The notes: generated from the letters alone by a model not told the origin. Positions 1 to 12,639 are shown, counted from the first letter of the stretch. The stretch is 64,000 nucleotides of DNA from Manis javanica (GCF_040802235.1 NC_133167.1:83305001-83369000), one strand, 5' to 3'. Numbers and translations are program-made.

Positions 1-1100
1 CTTATTTTCTGTCTGGTTGATCTGTCCTTAGGAGTGAGTGGTATGTGAGGTCTCCTAAAATGAATGTAATTCAATCTATTTCCCCCTTTAATTCTGTTAA
101 TATTTGTTTTACATATGTTGGTGCTCCTCTATTGGGTGCACATATATTTATAATGGTTATATCATCTTGTTGGACTGAGCCCTTTATCATTACATAATGT
201 CCTTCTTCATCTTTTGTTGCTTTCTTTGTTTTTAAGTCTATTTTGTCTGATATAAGCCCTGCTACTTCTGCTTTTTCCTCCCTTTTATTTGCATGAAATA
301 TCTTTTTCCATCCCCTCACTTTTTGTCTGTGTATGTCTTTGGGTTTCAATTGAGTCTCTTGTAGGCAGCATATAGATGGGTCTTTTTTTTCCGCATTCTG
401 TTACTCTAATGTCTTTGATTGGTGCATTCAGTCCATTTACAATTAGGGTGATAGTCAACAGATATGTACTTACTGCCATTGCAGGCTTTAGATTTGTGAT
501 TACCAAAGGTTCAAGAAAAGTTTCCTTACTATCTAACAGTCTTACTTAACTTGCTTATTACACTCTTTCAAACACAATCTAAAGGTTCTTTTGTTTTGTT
601 TTGTTTTCTCCCTTCTTCTTCCTCCTCTGCTCTTTATATATTAGGTGTCATATTCTGTACTCCTTGTGTATCCCTTGACTGACTTTGTGGGTAGTTGGTT
701 TAATTTTGCATTTGCTTAGTAATTAATTGGTCTACTTCCTTTACTGTGGTTTTATTTTCTCTGCTGACAGCTATTTAGCCTTTGGGCATGTCCATCTATA
801 GCAGTCCCTTTAAAATACACTGTACAGATGGTTTGTGGGTCTCAACTTTTGCTTTTCTGGAAATTGTTTAATCCCTGCTTCAAATTTAAATTATAATCTT
901 GCTAAGTAGAGTATTCCTTGTTGGAGGCCCTTCTGTGCCATTGCATTAAATGTATAATTGCCACTGCCTTCTGGCCTATAAGGTTTCTGCAGAGAAATCT
1001 GCTGATAGCCTAATGAGCTTTCCCTTATACATGATCTTTTTTTGCTCTCTGGGTGCTTTTAATACTCTCTCCTTGTCCTTGATCTTTGCCTTTTTAATTA
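1..1100 (-). repeat. L1 LINE fragment with ORF2 endonuclease remnant
   Basis: On the minus strand, positions 71-349 translate into the N-terminal endonuclease region of L1 ORF2: a segment ending in a block like GHYVMIKGSVQQDD, followed by the ITIIN..APN..AP motif and ILTELKGEID. The frame is broken to the left and right. The AT-rich sequence from about 350 to 1,100 reads as older L1-type sequence in the same orientation, but I could not align it to a defined L1 domain. This is a dead copy cut by the window edge. Confidence 0.75.
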
Positions 1101-1104
1101 TTAT

Positions 1105-1295
1105 ATGGCTCTGTGCATGACCAGCTGTGAGCCCAGGGGTGGGTAAGGCATTGATCTTCACTGTGCCTCAGTTTCCTCCTCTGGGGAATAGAGACAGCAG
1201 CAGCCTGTAACACATTATGAGCTTTGGTGAGATAAATGAGAAAGCTTGAGAAAATCACGTAGAGGACTGTCTGGCTCATATTAAGTATTTGTTGC
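1105..1295 (+). repeat. MIR-like SINE
   Basis: The stretch contains the MIR-type core CTGTGCCTCAGTTTCCTC followed by a degraded TCTGTAAAATGGG-like part and the typical run-on about GTGAGATAAATGAG. It is old and diverged, with no visible direct repeats. Confidence 0.55.
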
Positions 1296-2305
1296 TATAT
1301 TCCTGAGGTTATTCCTGCTGAGAAGTGGGTAGGATCTGGATGCCTGGAAAAACTACAACATTTATGATTAAATAGAAAAAGGAGGAGCCAACAAAAGGGA
1401 CATAAAATAAGAATGAGTCGCTGGAGGGTAGGAGGGAAGATGAGAGAGGTGTGACGTCCCAGGGGCAAAGGGGGGCTGGGATGTCCTGGGGGAGGGCGCA
1501 GGGGGTTCCCACATGAGTGTGGGCAGTTTGAGCTCCTGAGTGCTGGTGTCTGACATCCCCCCCACCACATGGGAGAAATCAACATTATTTATTTTATTGA
1601 AACAAAGTGCTCCAAAATGCTTTTCTTAAATCTATTGGAGAATAGGTGCTGTCTAGGAATGATAGTTTTATTGTTCTCTTAAACAGCACTCAGAATGTAT
1701 TTATGACATTTTGGTAAAGAATTCTTTCTTGCTCTGAGACTGATAATCATTTAAAAACAATGTTATCTACTTAGTGAGGATGCATAAACCATTGGTCAGT
1801 GGTGAGCCCTTAAGAATCATCCCAGGAGTACAAGGATATTACTTAACTCTGACCACTCCTTCCTGGGATATAAGACAGAAGAAGAGGGAGGGGCATACAA
1901 GGCAGCTGTGTGGATAAAAACAATTTAGAAACATAAGCGTTTTATCAGCAAAATTATTTTATCTATACAATTCGACATCTTTAGTACTGATACTACAGAA
2001 AAATCACAGTTTTCTCTGTACCTCTTCCTCCTCCTCCACCTCAATTGATCTAACACATTTTCTCAGCTTCTAAAGTATAATGCTTCTCTAAGAAAATGAA
2101 TGGATGCAATGCATGGAAGAACAGGATTCCTGGAATCATGGCCAGCCTCCTCCGTCACTCTGTGCCTGTCTTCCTCCTTCAGATATATATTCTGTCCTAA
2201 GAGTTCTGGGCACTGAACCAGGTGGTAAGAATACAGAAGAGAACAGGGAGGATTCTTTGACCCAGTGATTTTTACTTTTTAAAAATACAAATGCCTTAAA
2301 CATTG
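1296..2305. other. Unassigned sequence
   Basis: I see no exon with a recognisable product here. Short open frames exist on the minus strand around 1,295-1,585 but are low-complexity Pro/Ser-rich translations of a pyrimidine-rich stretch. Confidence 0.4.
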
Positions 2306-2330
2306 CACACACACACATACACACACAAAT
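2304..2330. repeat. Short (CA)n microsatellite
   Basis: An interrupted run of AC dinucleotides. No other signal. Confidence 0.8.
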
Positions 2331-2399
2331 GCACTCTGACAAAAATGGTAAAGAAAAAGCAGCAGGGTGTGTTGATAGGAAATGAAGAAGTCATTATTT

Positions 2400-4560
2400 T
2401 CTAAATGTGATCCAGAAAGAACCCTCTGTGGAGGCAACATTTAAGCCAAGATCTGAATAATAAGCCTTGAGAAGAGCTGTACCTGGGAGAAGGTACAGAT
2501 AGGACAGGCCCTGGGTAGGAGAAGCTTGGCTGCCCAGCGCCCACAGTGCGCAGAGTCCTATGGGGGACTTTGTAGGAGCCCAGGAGGGCAGGTGAGACCT
2601 CAGGATGCCTTTAAGGTCATCCTAGGTGCAAAGAGAGGGAGCAGAATTGAGGTGGGTGGGACAATTGTGAGAAACCACACCTGTTCAGGTAAGAAGCCAG
2701 GGTGCCCTCACCGGGCAGGTCTTGAGGAACACTACTTCCCATCTCCATGCGACCAAACTTGCTACGAGTATCCAAGGAATTTTAGTGACTCGAGATGGCA
2801 TCTTATATCTTTCCCTGAATGAGTCTTTGGGGAATAACAGCTTCTAAATCCTGAGCATTGTGCTTTGGGATGCAAAATAAGTCAATATTGCATGCTCCCT
2901 TCTGTTCATTTATCTGTAAGACATGGAGGCCTGTTAAAATATCCTCAGCTCTCCTCTTCTTACATGAGCATCACATTCTTTCCTGTAGCCTCTTTTGAAG
3001 CGGTGGCGTGGGGGGCAGGCAGTACAATGAAAAAGTGCTTTTGCTTGAAGTTCACCGGAAAAAATGTCCATTCATTCAGTAAGCATTTATTAAGTGCTTC
3101 TGTGTACAAGGATGGATAAGGCATTATTTATTTACTTATTTATTTATTATTTATTTTTCTTTTTTGGATGAGGCATTTTTTACCTTTGGGGTCTCAGCCT
3201 AGTTATAAAGTCAGATACATAAATAATGTCATATGATTACATGTTTGAATAGAGTGTGTATTAAAAAATTATAGGGCACAAAGAGGGGAGTGAGTTCTGC
3301 CTGATGAGACTGGGGAAGCTTCCCAGGGTAGGTGAGGTGTAAGCTGGGTTGATAAGCTTGAGCAGCACCCTTCACCCGGGGGAAAGGGGAGCAAAAGGCA
3401 CTTCAGCCATAAAGAAGCACGCAGGCTCCCAAGAAGCCAAGCCGTCTTACAAGTCACATGGTGCTTAGCAGCGTTAGATGGGTCTGGAAGGCTTGTGTGG
3501 ACCAGCCTGTGACTGGTATGTAAGACATGCCGACCGTTTGGACTCTTCTGTAGGTCAGTGTTTCTAAAACCCAGTTTCAGCCATTCAAGTACCATTTTTC
3601 ATGATGTTTCTCTCTACATACACATATGAAGGGGAGCAGAATATACCACCCCAGAATATGCCTCTTTGGCATGAAGATTATTTTAGGCTGGCTCATCTTA
3701 AGAAAGAGCAGACATAGGAAAAGCTCTAAAAACAGAGGAGATGACATCTACAATTACAAGGGAAATCTCTGTTCGTGAGGGTGTCTCCCTCTCCCTCTGG
3801 AAACTCTTCAAAGGAGAAGTCCCGGATGTGAATTTGCAGAACAGCCTTACCTTGTTTACTGTGCTTGACAGGAGAAGCTGGGCTAACTGCTCCCTCCTCA
3901 CATCATCTTTTGTCCTTAGCTGGAGATGGTATTTAATGTGTTTGCTTGGGCTTTGGGGGGAGTTACTCAGTTTTCCTGGGTCTCTCTGTGTACTCAGGAG
4001 GTATATGTCCTTAAACTTGTGTTTGTTTTCCTCCTTTTTCAATCTTTTATTACAGGAGGGGGGGTGTCTCAGCCAAGAACCTAGAGGAGTAGAGAGAAAA
4101 TTATTTTTCTCTCTACACATTATACCAGTACTATTTGCTTGAATTTGTTTTTCTTTAAATTAATTTATGTTGGTTACTTAAATTTATTTAGGAAGGAAAT
4201 ATTTAAACATAATCTTTTAAAAGAACTTTCCATCTCAACTGAAGTTATGAGTATGATATGTTTTCATGTGATACATACTGAATTGTGTATGTGACTGCTG
4301 ACCACAGAGGCTCATGTGCACACTGCCTGCATCACCTCACGCATACAAGTCTCACTTTGCTGCAGTGGAGACGGGTAGAAGATTATAAGCAAGTGCAGGA
4401 TATTGTCACATCTGTGTTTTAGAAGCATCACTCAAATGCCAGAGTGGAGAGTAGAGTGGAAGGAGAATTAGATTTTGAAATGCTTCCCCTTCGCTCTCTG
4501 GAAAGTTGAAATAAATATACAAATAAGGTACGTCTAGTCTGCTTGATGAAGTGTAATTGC
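2400..4560. other. Mostly unassigned sequence with an old repeat piece and a TTTA-rich tract
   Basis: About 2,430-2,530 resembles an ancient interspersed repeat (text like GAGGCAACATTTAAGCCAAGATCTGAAT). A TTTA-rich simple tract sits at about 3,122-3,165. The rest has no recognisable coding exon or repeat. Open frames of 80-140 codons on both strands near 3,700-4,140 overlap each other and show no domain. Confidence 0.4.
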
Positions 4561-4564
4561 ACTG

Positions 4565-6190
4565 AGAGGAAGTGTCCAGACTGAGCCTCTGATTTTGTGA
4601 TGGAGACATTTGAGCATTTTGAGGAACCTCCATACTGCTTTCCATAATGGTTGAACTAATTTACATTCCCACCAGCAGTGTAGGAGGGTTCCCCTTTCTC
4701 CACAACCTCGCCAATATTTGTTGTTGTTTATCTTTTGGATGTTAGCCATCCTTACTGGTGTGAGATTTTATCTCATTGTGGTTTTAATTTGCATTTCTCT
4801 GATGACAAGAAATGTGGAGCATCTTTTCATGTGTCTGTTGGCCATCTGTATTTCTTCTTTAGAGAACTGTCTATTCAGCTCCTCTGCCCATTTTTTAATT
4901 GAATTATTTGCTTTTTGTTTGTTGAGGTGTGTGAGCTCTTTATATATTTTGGATGTCAACCCTTTGTCGGATCTGTCATTTATGAATATATTCTCCCATA
5001 CTGTAGGATACCTTTTTGCTCTATTGATGGTGTCCTTTGCTGTACAGAAGCTTTTCAGCTTGATATAGTCCCCATTTGTTCATTTTTGCATTTGTTTCCC
5101 TTGCCTGGGGAGATATGTTCAAGAAGAGGTCACTCATGTTTATGTTTAAGAGATTTTTACCTATGTTTCTTTCTAAGAGTTTTATGGTTTCATGACTTAC
5201 ATTCAAGTCTTTGATCCATTTCGAATTTACTTTTGTGTATGGGGTTAGACAATGATCCAGTTTCATTCTCTTACATGTAGGTGTCCAGTTTTGCCAGCAC
5301 CATCTGTTGAAGAGGCTGTCATTCCCCATTGTATGTCCATGGCCCCTTTATTGAATATTAGTTGACCATATATGTTTGGGTTAATGTTTGGAGTCTCTAT
5401 TCTGTTCCATTGGTCTGTGGCTCTGTTCTTGTGCCAGTACCAAATTGTCTTGATTACAATTGTGGCTTTCTAGTAGAGCTTGAAGTTGGGGAGTGAGATC
5501 CCCCCCACTTTATTCTTCCTTCTCAGGATTGCTTTAGCTATTCGGAGTCTTTTGTGTTTCCATATGAATTTTTGAACTATTTGTTCCAGTTCATTGAAGA
5601 AAGCTGTTTGTAATTTGATAGGGATTGCATCGAATCTGTATATTGCTTTGGGCAGGATGGCCATTTTGATGATATTAATTCTTCCTAGCCAATCTGGGAT
5701 AGTCAGAGCATGGGATGAGTTTCCATTTGTTAGTGACTTCTTTAATTTCTCTTAAGAGTGTCTTATAGTTTTCAGGGTATAGGTCTTTCACTTCCTATAG
5801 GTTTATTCCTAGGTATTTTATTCTTTTTGATGCTATTGTGAATGGAATTGTCTTCCTGACTTCTCTTTCTATTAGTTTATTGTTAGTGTATAGGAAAGCC
5901 ACAGATTTCTGTGTGTTTATTTTGTATCCTGCAACTTTGCTGAATTCCAATATTAGCTCTAGTAGTTTTGGAGTGGAGTCTTTAGGGTTTATATGTACAA
6001 TATCATGTCATCTGCAAATAATGATAGTTTGAGTTCTTCTTTACCAATCTGGATTCCTTGTATTTCTTTGTTTTGTCTAATTGCCGTGGCTAGGACCTCC
6101 AGTACTATGTTGAATAACAGTGGGGATAGTGGGCATCCCTGTCTTGTTCCTGATCGCAGAGGAAAAGCTTTCAGCTTTTCGCTGTTCACC
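4565..6190 (-). repeat. L1 LINE fragment, ORF2 reverse transcriptase to C-terminus
   Basis: Read on the minus strand, the order is that of L1 ORF2. First comes the RT core with [19 protein letters not shown] and the catalytic FADDMILYI motif (5,989-6,190). Next is the MAILPK.IYRF block (5,470-5,664), then the NRWCWQNW block (about 5,290), then the [12 protein letters not shown] and [20 protein letters not shown] blocks near 4,560-4,960. Several frameshifts and stops break the frame, so no active protein is encoded. The left end merges into unassigned sequence at about 4,565. Confidence 0.9.
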
Positions 6191-6600
6191 TCTGGCCATT
6201 TTTTAATTGGATTATTTGCTTTTTGTTTGTCGAGGTGCATGAACTCTTCATATAATTTGGATGTCAACCACTTATTGGATATGTGATTTATGAATATATT
6301 CTCCCATACTGTAGGATGTCTTTTTGTCCTACTGATGGTGTCCTTTGCTGTACAGAAGCTTTTCAGCTTGATATAGTCCCACTTGTTCATTTTTGCTTTT
6401 GTTTCCCTTGCCAGGGAAGATATGTTCATGAAGAAGTTGCTCATGTTTATGTCCAAGAGATTTTTCCCTTTTTACCTAAGAGTTTTATGGTTTCATGACT
6501 TACACTCAAGTCTTTGATTGATTTTGAGTTTAATTTTGTATATGGAGTTAGACAATGATCCAGTTTCATTCTCTTACATGTAGCTGTCCAGTTTTGCCAA
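6191..6600 (-). repeat. Second L1 ORF2 fragment joined to the first
   Basis: This piece repeats the ORF2 region also present at about 4,880-5,290. Both contain the string CAGTTTCATTCTCTTACATG and the QKANNxIKKW block. It lies upstream, on the minus strand, of the RT core, which is out of order for one L1. The frame happens to run through the junction near 6,190. It is either a separate truncated L1 insertion or a rearranged element. Confidence 0.8.
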
Positions 6601-7150
6601 GCCTGTATTTTTTTAATTCCATATTAAATAATTTGGACATTAATAAAATACTAAGAATAGATTTAATCAAGGTGCAAATCATGTATACTGAAAATTATAA
6701 AACATTGATAATTTAAACACTAAAGAAGAGCCAAATAAATGTAAAGTCCCCCCATGTTGATGGAAAGACTTAAATACCGTTAAGGTGACAATGGCACAAA
6801 TGCAGCCTACAGAGTCAGTGTGATTCCCTTGGAGATTCACAGGCTTTAATCCGCCAGCTGACCGTAACACATATGGAATTTCAAGGGACCCCCAAAGAAC
6901 GCTTGAAAACAACCTCGTAAAAGAAAATCAAAGCTGGAGGCTCATGCCTCCCAAAATCAAGTCTTAGTACAAACTAAAAGTAAATAAAATACTGACACTG
7001 GCATAAAGATAAACCATTGGCCTTTGGTCAACAGGGGTGTGAACAGCCCAGGTCCACTTGAGTGGATTTTGTCCCACAAATATATTGAAAAAATATTTAA
7101 AGATTTATGACAATTTGAAACATTTGCTTTTTTCCAGCTGAGCTTACTGT
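6601..7150 (+). repeat. Old L1 ORF2 fragment
   Basis: Plus-strand text such as TGAAAATTATAAAACATTGAT, followed by CCATGTTGATGGAAAGACTTAA, is a decayed version of the L1 ORF2 region encoding the C-terminal half. No frame survives. Confidence 0.6.
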
Positions 7151-7499
7151 TAGAATACAGCATAAAACATGTATAATATACAAAATATGTGTTAATTGAC
7201 TGTTTATATTACTGGTAAGGCTTCCAGTCAAAATAGGTGATCAGTTTTAGGATAACTTAAGTTTTGGGATAGTCAGATGTTTTATGTGGATTCTGACTCT
7301 GTGGGATGTCAGCTACACAAACCCCCATGTTGTTTAAGGGTCAACATAACTATGTGGAAAGCCCAGAAATGACCCCAACCATCTATAGCCAATTGCTTTC
7401 TGCCAAGGGTGGACAACATTAAATTAGGGAAAGAATGGTCTTTCTAATGTAGCCAACAACTACAGAATAAACTTTATGTTTAAGCACATATGAACCAAT

Positions 7500-8695
7500 T
7501 TAAAATTTCACAAGATGCTGCAGAGGATCTGAATAGATACTTCTTCAAAGAAGAAATTCAGATGGGCAATAGGCACATGAAAAGTGCTCCACATGGCTAA
7601 TTATTAGGGAAATGTAAATTAAAACCACACTGAGATATCACCTCACACCAGTTAGGATGGCCAACATCAAAAAGATTGGCATGGATGCAGAGAAAGAGGA
7701 TCCCTCCTACACTGCTGGTGGGAACGTAAATTAATTCAGCCATTGTGGAAAGCAATATGGAGGTTCCTCAAAAAACTAAAAGTAGATATACCATTTCACC
7801 CAGGAATTTCGTTCCTAGAAATTTACTCAAAGAAAACAAGATCCAAAAGGGACATTACTATTAGCACACATACTGTAGAGGGGCGGCACTGGGAAGGCAG
7901 TATAACAAAGAGAAGACAAGTAGTAATTCTACAGCATCTTATACACTGATGAACAGTGACTGTAATGGGGTATGTGGTAGGGGAGTGATAATGGGGGGAA
8001 TCTACTAACCACAATGTTGCTCATGTACTTGTATGTTAATGATACCAAAATACAAAAAAAAAGGAAACAGGATCCCAGATTCAAAAAGACATATGCACCC
8101 CTTTGTTTATCACAGCACTATTTACAATAGCCACGATATGGAAGCAACCTAAGTGTCCATCATAGATGAATGGATAAAGAAGATGTGGTACTTATACACA
8201 ATGGAATACTATTCAGCCATAAGAAGAAAACAAATCCTACCATTTGCAACAACATGGATGGAGCTGGAGGACATTATGCTCAGTGAAATAAGCCAGACAG
8301 AGAAAGACAAGTACCAAGTGATTACCCTCATTTGTGGAGTATAATAATGAAGCAAAAATGAAAGAATAAAACAGCAGCAGACTCACAGACTCCAAGAAGG
8401 ACTAGTGGTTACCAAAGGGGAGGGGTGGCAGAGGGTGGGTGGGGAGGGAAGAAGAAGGGGATTGAAGGGCATTATGATGGGCACACCTGGTGGGGGTGGG
8501 GGTCACGGGACAGTGTAGACAGTGTAGCACAGAGGAGACAAGTATGACTCTGTGCCATCTTACTACGCTGATGGATAGTGACTGCAGTGGGGTGTGGGAG
8601 GGACTTGATGATATGTGTGACTGCAGTAACCACAATGTTTTTCATGTGAAACCTTCATAAGAGTGAATATCAATTATGTCTTAATAAAAACAAAA
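7500..8695 (+). repeat. L1 LINE 3' end with nested L1 insertion
   Basis: The C-terminal ORF2 and 3'UTR of a laurasiatherian-type L1. Landmarks are the blocks GAGATATCACCTCACACCAG, CACTGCTGGTGGGAACGTAA, GGAATACTATTCAGCCATAA and AAACAACATGGATGG-like text, then a purine-rich 3'UTR and an A-rich end at about 8,690 preceded by CTTAATAAA. A second, 5'-truncated L1 3' end interrupts it at 7,845-8,063. Confidence 0.9.
7832..8075 (+). mobile_element. 5'-truncated L1 3'UTR copy nested in another L1
   Basis: The inserted sequence is about 7,845-8,063, ending in an A-run. It is flanked by an imperfect target-site duplication: GAAAACAAGATCC at 7,832-7,844 and GAAACAGGATCC at 8,064-8,075. Removing it rejoins the host L1 text where ..CAAGATCC meets ..CAGATTCAAAAAG. 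The insert resembles the host's own 3'UTR at about 8,520-8,690, so both belong to related L1 families. Confidence 0.75.
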
Positions 8696-8794
8696 CAGAA
8701 AAATGGAAAAAATTTTATCAGATGCTGCCTTAAAAGTAAATCTTAGCAAATTTCAAAGTACTGAAGTCATGTAGATCTGACTGTCCCATAAGGT

Positions 8795-8965
8795 ATCTAT
8801 GTTACCATTTAAATTCATTAAGATTAAATAAATTGAAAATCCAGTTCCTTAGGTGCACTAGTCACATTTCAAATTCTCAGTAGCCACACAGAAGCTATTG
8901 TATTGGACAGTGCAGACATAGAACATTTCCATCATTGAAGAAAACACCACTGATATATATATATG
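8795..8965 (+). repeat. MER5A-like hAT DNA transposon fragment
   Basis: Contains the recognisable text AGTCACATTTCAAATTCTCA, GTAGCCACACAG, TATTGGACAGTGCAGACATA and GAACATTTCCATCAT, matching the non-autonomous MER5A family. There are no transposase remnants. Confidence 0.7.
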
Positions 8966-9179
8966 TTCTCTGCCCATAATACAAGTAGAGTGGGAATCAA
9001 TGATAAAGGTGATTAAACATTTCACCATATGTATCTTGTATAAATCTCTATAAATGGAGAGATAAACCAATGTTCATGGATTAGATTATTCAAACTTATA
9101 ACATAAACAAACATAAATATGCTATAATGTTCATTTTCACCGAATTTATATATACACAAATACAAACCAAATGTAGCCA

Positions 9180-10720
9180 AAACTCAACAATTTTTTTACA
9201 CATGCCATTCTGATTCCAAAGTTGATATGGAAAAATAAAGGACCAAAACAGTCAAGACTTTCTTATAGAAGAGCACGAACATGAGAGGACATGTTTTCCA
9301 GATGTGAAGACTGAAAGATAAATTAAGATAGTGTAGTAAAATTTAGGGATATTAACAAATATTCCAGTTATCTTTTTCCATGAGCTCCTGTGTTACACTT
9401 CTCTATTCCCCAAAAAGTTGTGTGTGACTTCTTTTGTCATTGACATATGAAGAGAAGTTACATCACTTCAGGGCTGAGGTGAGCTAGTGTACAATTTATT
9501 ATATTCTTTCTCCAAACCACAGAAATACTCCAGTTGGTGAAAGTTACATCCATCTAAATCCCAAAGCAAGACTACATAGAACAGGACCCTGGAAAATCCA
9601 TGATAATCACACAGCTTGACATGGGAAGTGAGCCTTTATTTCAGTCCACAATAATTTGGTGGTTATTTGTTACTGCAGCATAATCTAGCCCAGCTGATAC
9701 ACAGGTATGGGTACAGAGATAGACAAACAGACCAGCAGAACAACACAGAGCCCAAAAGCATCACATGATTCACAACAGTGGAGGTACTGCAGAAGAAAGG
9801 GAGAAAGCCTGTCTTTTTAATAAATGTTGGTGAGAAGATTTATCAGCCATATGAAAAATTCACACCAAATATAAAAATAAATTCCAGATGGATTATAGAT
9901 TTATTGTGAAAGCAAAAATTATAAAACTTTAGAAAGATATTATAGGGAAATATCTCCATGACCATAAAGTATGGAAAAAATTCTACACAAGGCACAAAAC
10001 ACCAACCACACAGCAAATTGTTGATGTATTCAATAACAATAAACTAAGGATTGTTCACCAAAACACATTGTAGAATGAAAAGAGAAGCTACAGAATGGGA
10101 CAAAATATTTGTAACACATATAATCAACAAACAACTTGTATCAAGAAAGTATCTTCAACTTCTAAAATCAATGACAAAAAAAATCCCTAAAGAAAAACTG
10201 GCACTTCATGAAGAATTTAACCCAATGGCTAATAAATAGGGAAATGTGTATTAAAACCACAATGAGAAACCATTACACATCAGATTGGCAAAAATTAAAA
10301 AGTCTGATAATACCAAGGGTGTAGAGCAATGAAAACGATATTCTGCTAGCAGTAGTATAATGTCACACAACTACCTTGGAAACCTGTTTGGCATTACTCG
10401 GTAACGTTGAATATAGAGATGTCCTATGACCGAGCAGTCCTAACCCAGAACTCATGAAGTCATACACCCAAAGAACACATGAACATATATACCAAGGGAC
10501 AAGAATATTCATAGCAGCACTGTTCTAGATAGATCACAATGGGAAACACCTCAAATACCTTTAAGAGTAGAATAGCTAAAGTGTAGTGTATTTATGAATA
10601 GAATACTCTAGTGATAAAAGTTAACGAACTAGAACCACATGCAATGACATGGATAACCTTACAAAAGTAATATTAAGTATAGAAAAAAGGTGGTAGCAGC
10701 CCACAAATGTATATGTACTA
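9180..10720 (+). repeat. Ancient L1 (L1M-type) ORF2 fragments
   Basis: Discontinuous plus-strand L1 text. About 9,230 onward reads like AAAATAAAGGACCAAAACAG. About 9,890-10,270 contains TAAAACTTTAGAAAGATATTA and a frame fragment with the ATEWDKIFVTHIINKQLV block. About 10,490-10,720 holds the C-terminal part (CATAGCAGCACTGTTCTAG, GACATGGATAACCTTAC). It is highly diverged with no intact frame. Confidence 0.75.
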
Positions 10721-11064
10721 TAGGGAGACAGATGGGAGCCAAAACCAGATAGGTGACTACTGCAATAATCCAGGTGAGAAACGGTGGCAGTTGGACTTAG
10801 TGGTAGTATCACAGATGGGGAGAGTGGAGAGAAGTACGGTGTCTTTTGAAGTTATAACCTATAGAGTTTGGGTATTAGGTGTGAGAGAAAGAGCAAAATT
10901 AAGGCTGATGACTCCTAGATTTTTTACCAAATCAACTAGATGAATGGTGGATACCATTTAAATGAAAACAACTGGACTAGGGAAGGGGGGCAGACATAGC
11001 TTGATGAGTAAAAAGAAATAACTATGCTTTTATGCCACCACCTTATATTGTGTTCACTCTAAGT

Positions 11065-11437
11065 ACTATGGGCTCAGTTGTGCCATGTTCCCCAAACGCG
11101 TGCACTGAAGCCCTACCTCCAAACGTGCTGGTGTTTGGAGCTGGGCCTTTGGGAGATGATCAGGTTCAGATGAGGGCATGAGGGTGGGGCCCTTGTGACG
11201 GGATCAGTGTCCTTAGAACAAGAGACACCAGAGAGCTCCTCACTTGCTCTGTCTGCCCCACATAAGGACAGGGAGGGTGGCCGTCTGTGAGCCAGGAAGA
11301 GAATTACCAGAACCTGACTGTGATGGTGCCCTGAGATTGGATTCTATGCTCCCAGAACTGGCAGAAAATTATTTTCTGTTGTCCAAGCCTCCCAGTCCTG
11401 TGGTATTGTGTTATGGCAGCCGAGCACACTAAGACAG
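11065..11437 (+). mobile_element. MaLR-type solo LTR (MST/MLT1-like)
   Basis: Reads in the order of MST-type LTRs: TTGTGCCATGTTCCCC, GGAGCTGGGCCTTTGGGAGA, GATGAGGGCATGAGGGTGGG, GTGTCCTTAGAACAAGAGAC, then the 3' part TTCTGTTGTCCAAGCCTCCC and TTATGGCAGCCGAGCACACT. No internal region is attached, so it looks like a solo LTR. Confidence 0.8.
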
Positions 11438-11589
11438 AAAACAGAGGGCAAAAGGGACACGTACTGTCCGTGACAGGACTTCTAAAACTGCCCCTCAGTT
11501 CCTTTCCTTTGACCAAACTCCATGCTGGTTACACCCTAGAAAACTGTTGTACATAAGGAAACAGGCGCTAGGGTTCCCGTGGAGCATAG

Positions 11590-12065
11590 TATGTGTATAG
11601 CAAAAACTGGGAGCCAACCTAAAATTCCATTAAGAGAATGGACCAACCGAATTACAGTATGTTCAGATAAATTATGGCATATATATATACTATGGAACAC
11701 CTCCGGCTTTTGGAACTAATGAGCTAAATGAACTAGAACTACATATATGTAACGGATCAATCTGAACTACATAATAAAACATGGCAAGTTGTAGAATATT
11801 ATAGAGTGTGATATTTATCTGAAGTTTGAAAATATGCCAAATATTGTTCTATATAATTTGTGAATACATATGTTTGTAGTAATAATACTAAAACATGCAT
11901 GTAGATGGGAGTATAGAATTATGTGAAGTGTATAGGTGGTTTCCAATGTAGCGATTTTGAAATGTAGGAAAGGTAGAAGTATTATTCTCTAAAAAGCAAC
12001 AGGAGCAAATACAGCAAAATTTTAAGACTTGATGAAGCTCAGTGAACCTCCACACTTTTCTGACA
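11590..12065 (+). repeat. Ancient L1 3' fragment
   Basis: Plus-strand text including AGCCAACCTAAAATTCCATT, ATATACTATGGAACACC and a run ending in AATAAAAATAC is a decayed L1M C-terminal/3' region. Confidence 0.55.
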
Positions 12066-12172
12066 GTTGAAGGTTTGACAACTTAAGTATCAATAAAAAT
12101 ACTTTTTTGACGGGGGGAATACTCACATTCTCGAAAATGTCTTAATTTGGTTATTACTTCATTCCTGAACAG

Positions 12173-12241
12173 CTGAAGGACCTGTTTGACAATCTTGATT
12201 TTGACTTGGGCCCAAAACATACAGATATTTCTCCAAAAGAG
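12173..12241 (+). CDS. Candidate internal exon of an unidentified gene (exon A)
   Basis: A 69-bp open segment lies between a good acceptor (pyrimidine-rich tract ending CCTGAACAG) and a donor (GAG|GTACGT). In phase 0 it encodes 23 residues starting [13 protein letters not shown] and ending DISPKE. A second candidate exon with matching phase lies at 15,138-15,208. I do not recognise the product. Against it: it is short, isolated, and old L1 sequence lies just upstream, so it could be a chance open frame or a fossil exon. Confidence 0.35.
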
Positions 12242-12639
12242 GTACGTTTTTCAGACTCCAGATGAAGTTCTCCTGGTGGAAACTACTTAACTTTGGGTGA
12301 TGGAATTTCTAAATCAAAAGTGAGAAACATAGACTCTTGACATTAGAGCAACTCCTGCTCAAGCAAAGCGCAGGCCCAAGGGCAGGGGATGCTGAGAACT
12401 GCCATGCTAAGGGCCTTCGACTTGCTCCACGCAGGTTGATCCACCAAATGCTAGTAACGTCGTGCTGCACAGGATCTCAGTTTTGAGAGCACCCACTTGG
12501 TCCTGAAACTGTGAGGGGATAGGTAATACCAAGCAACAAAAGGAACTGGAGGCGGATTTGAACAACCCCGCTCTCTCCCACACAGCTTGCCCTGTGCTTC
12601 TTGTGCCTCTCCGGCTTCTTCTACTACTTTCCTCACTGC

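Noticed and set aside
5989-6456. 155-codon frame with reverse transcriptase motifs taken as a gene
   Set aside because: It is a truncated, rearranged L1 ORF2 piece flanked by broken frames.
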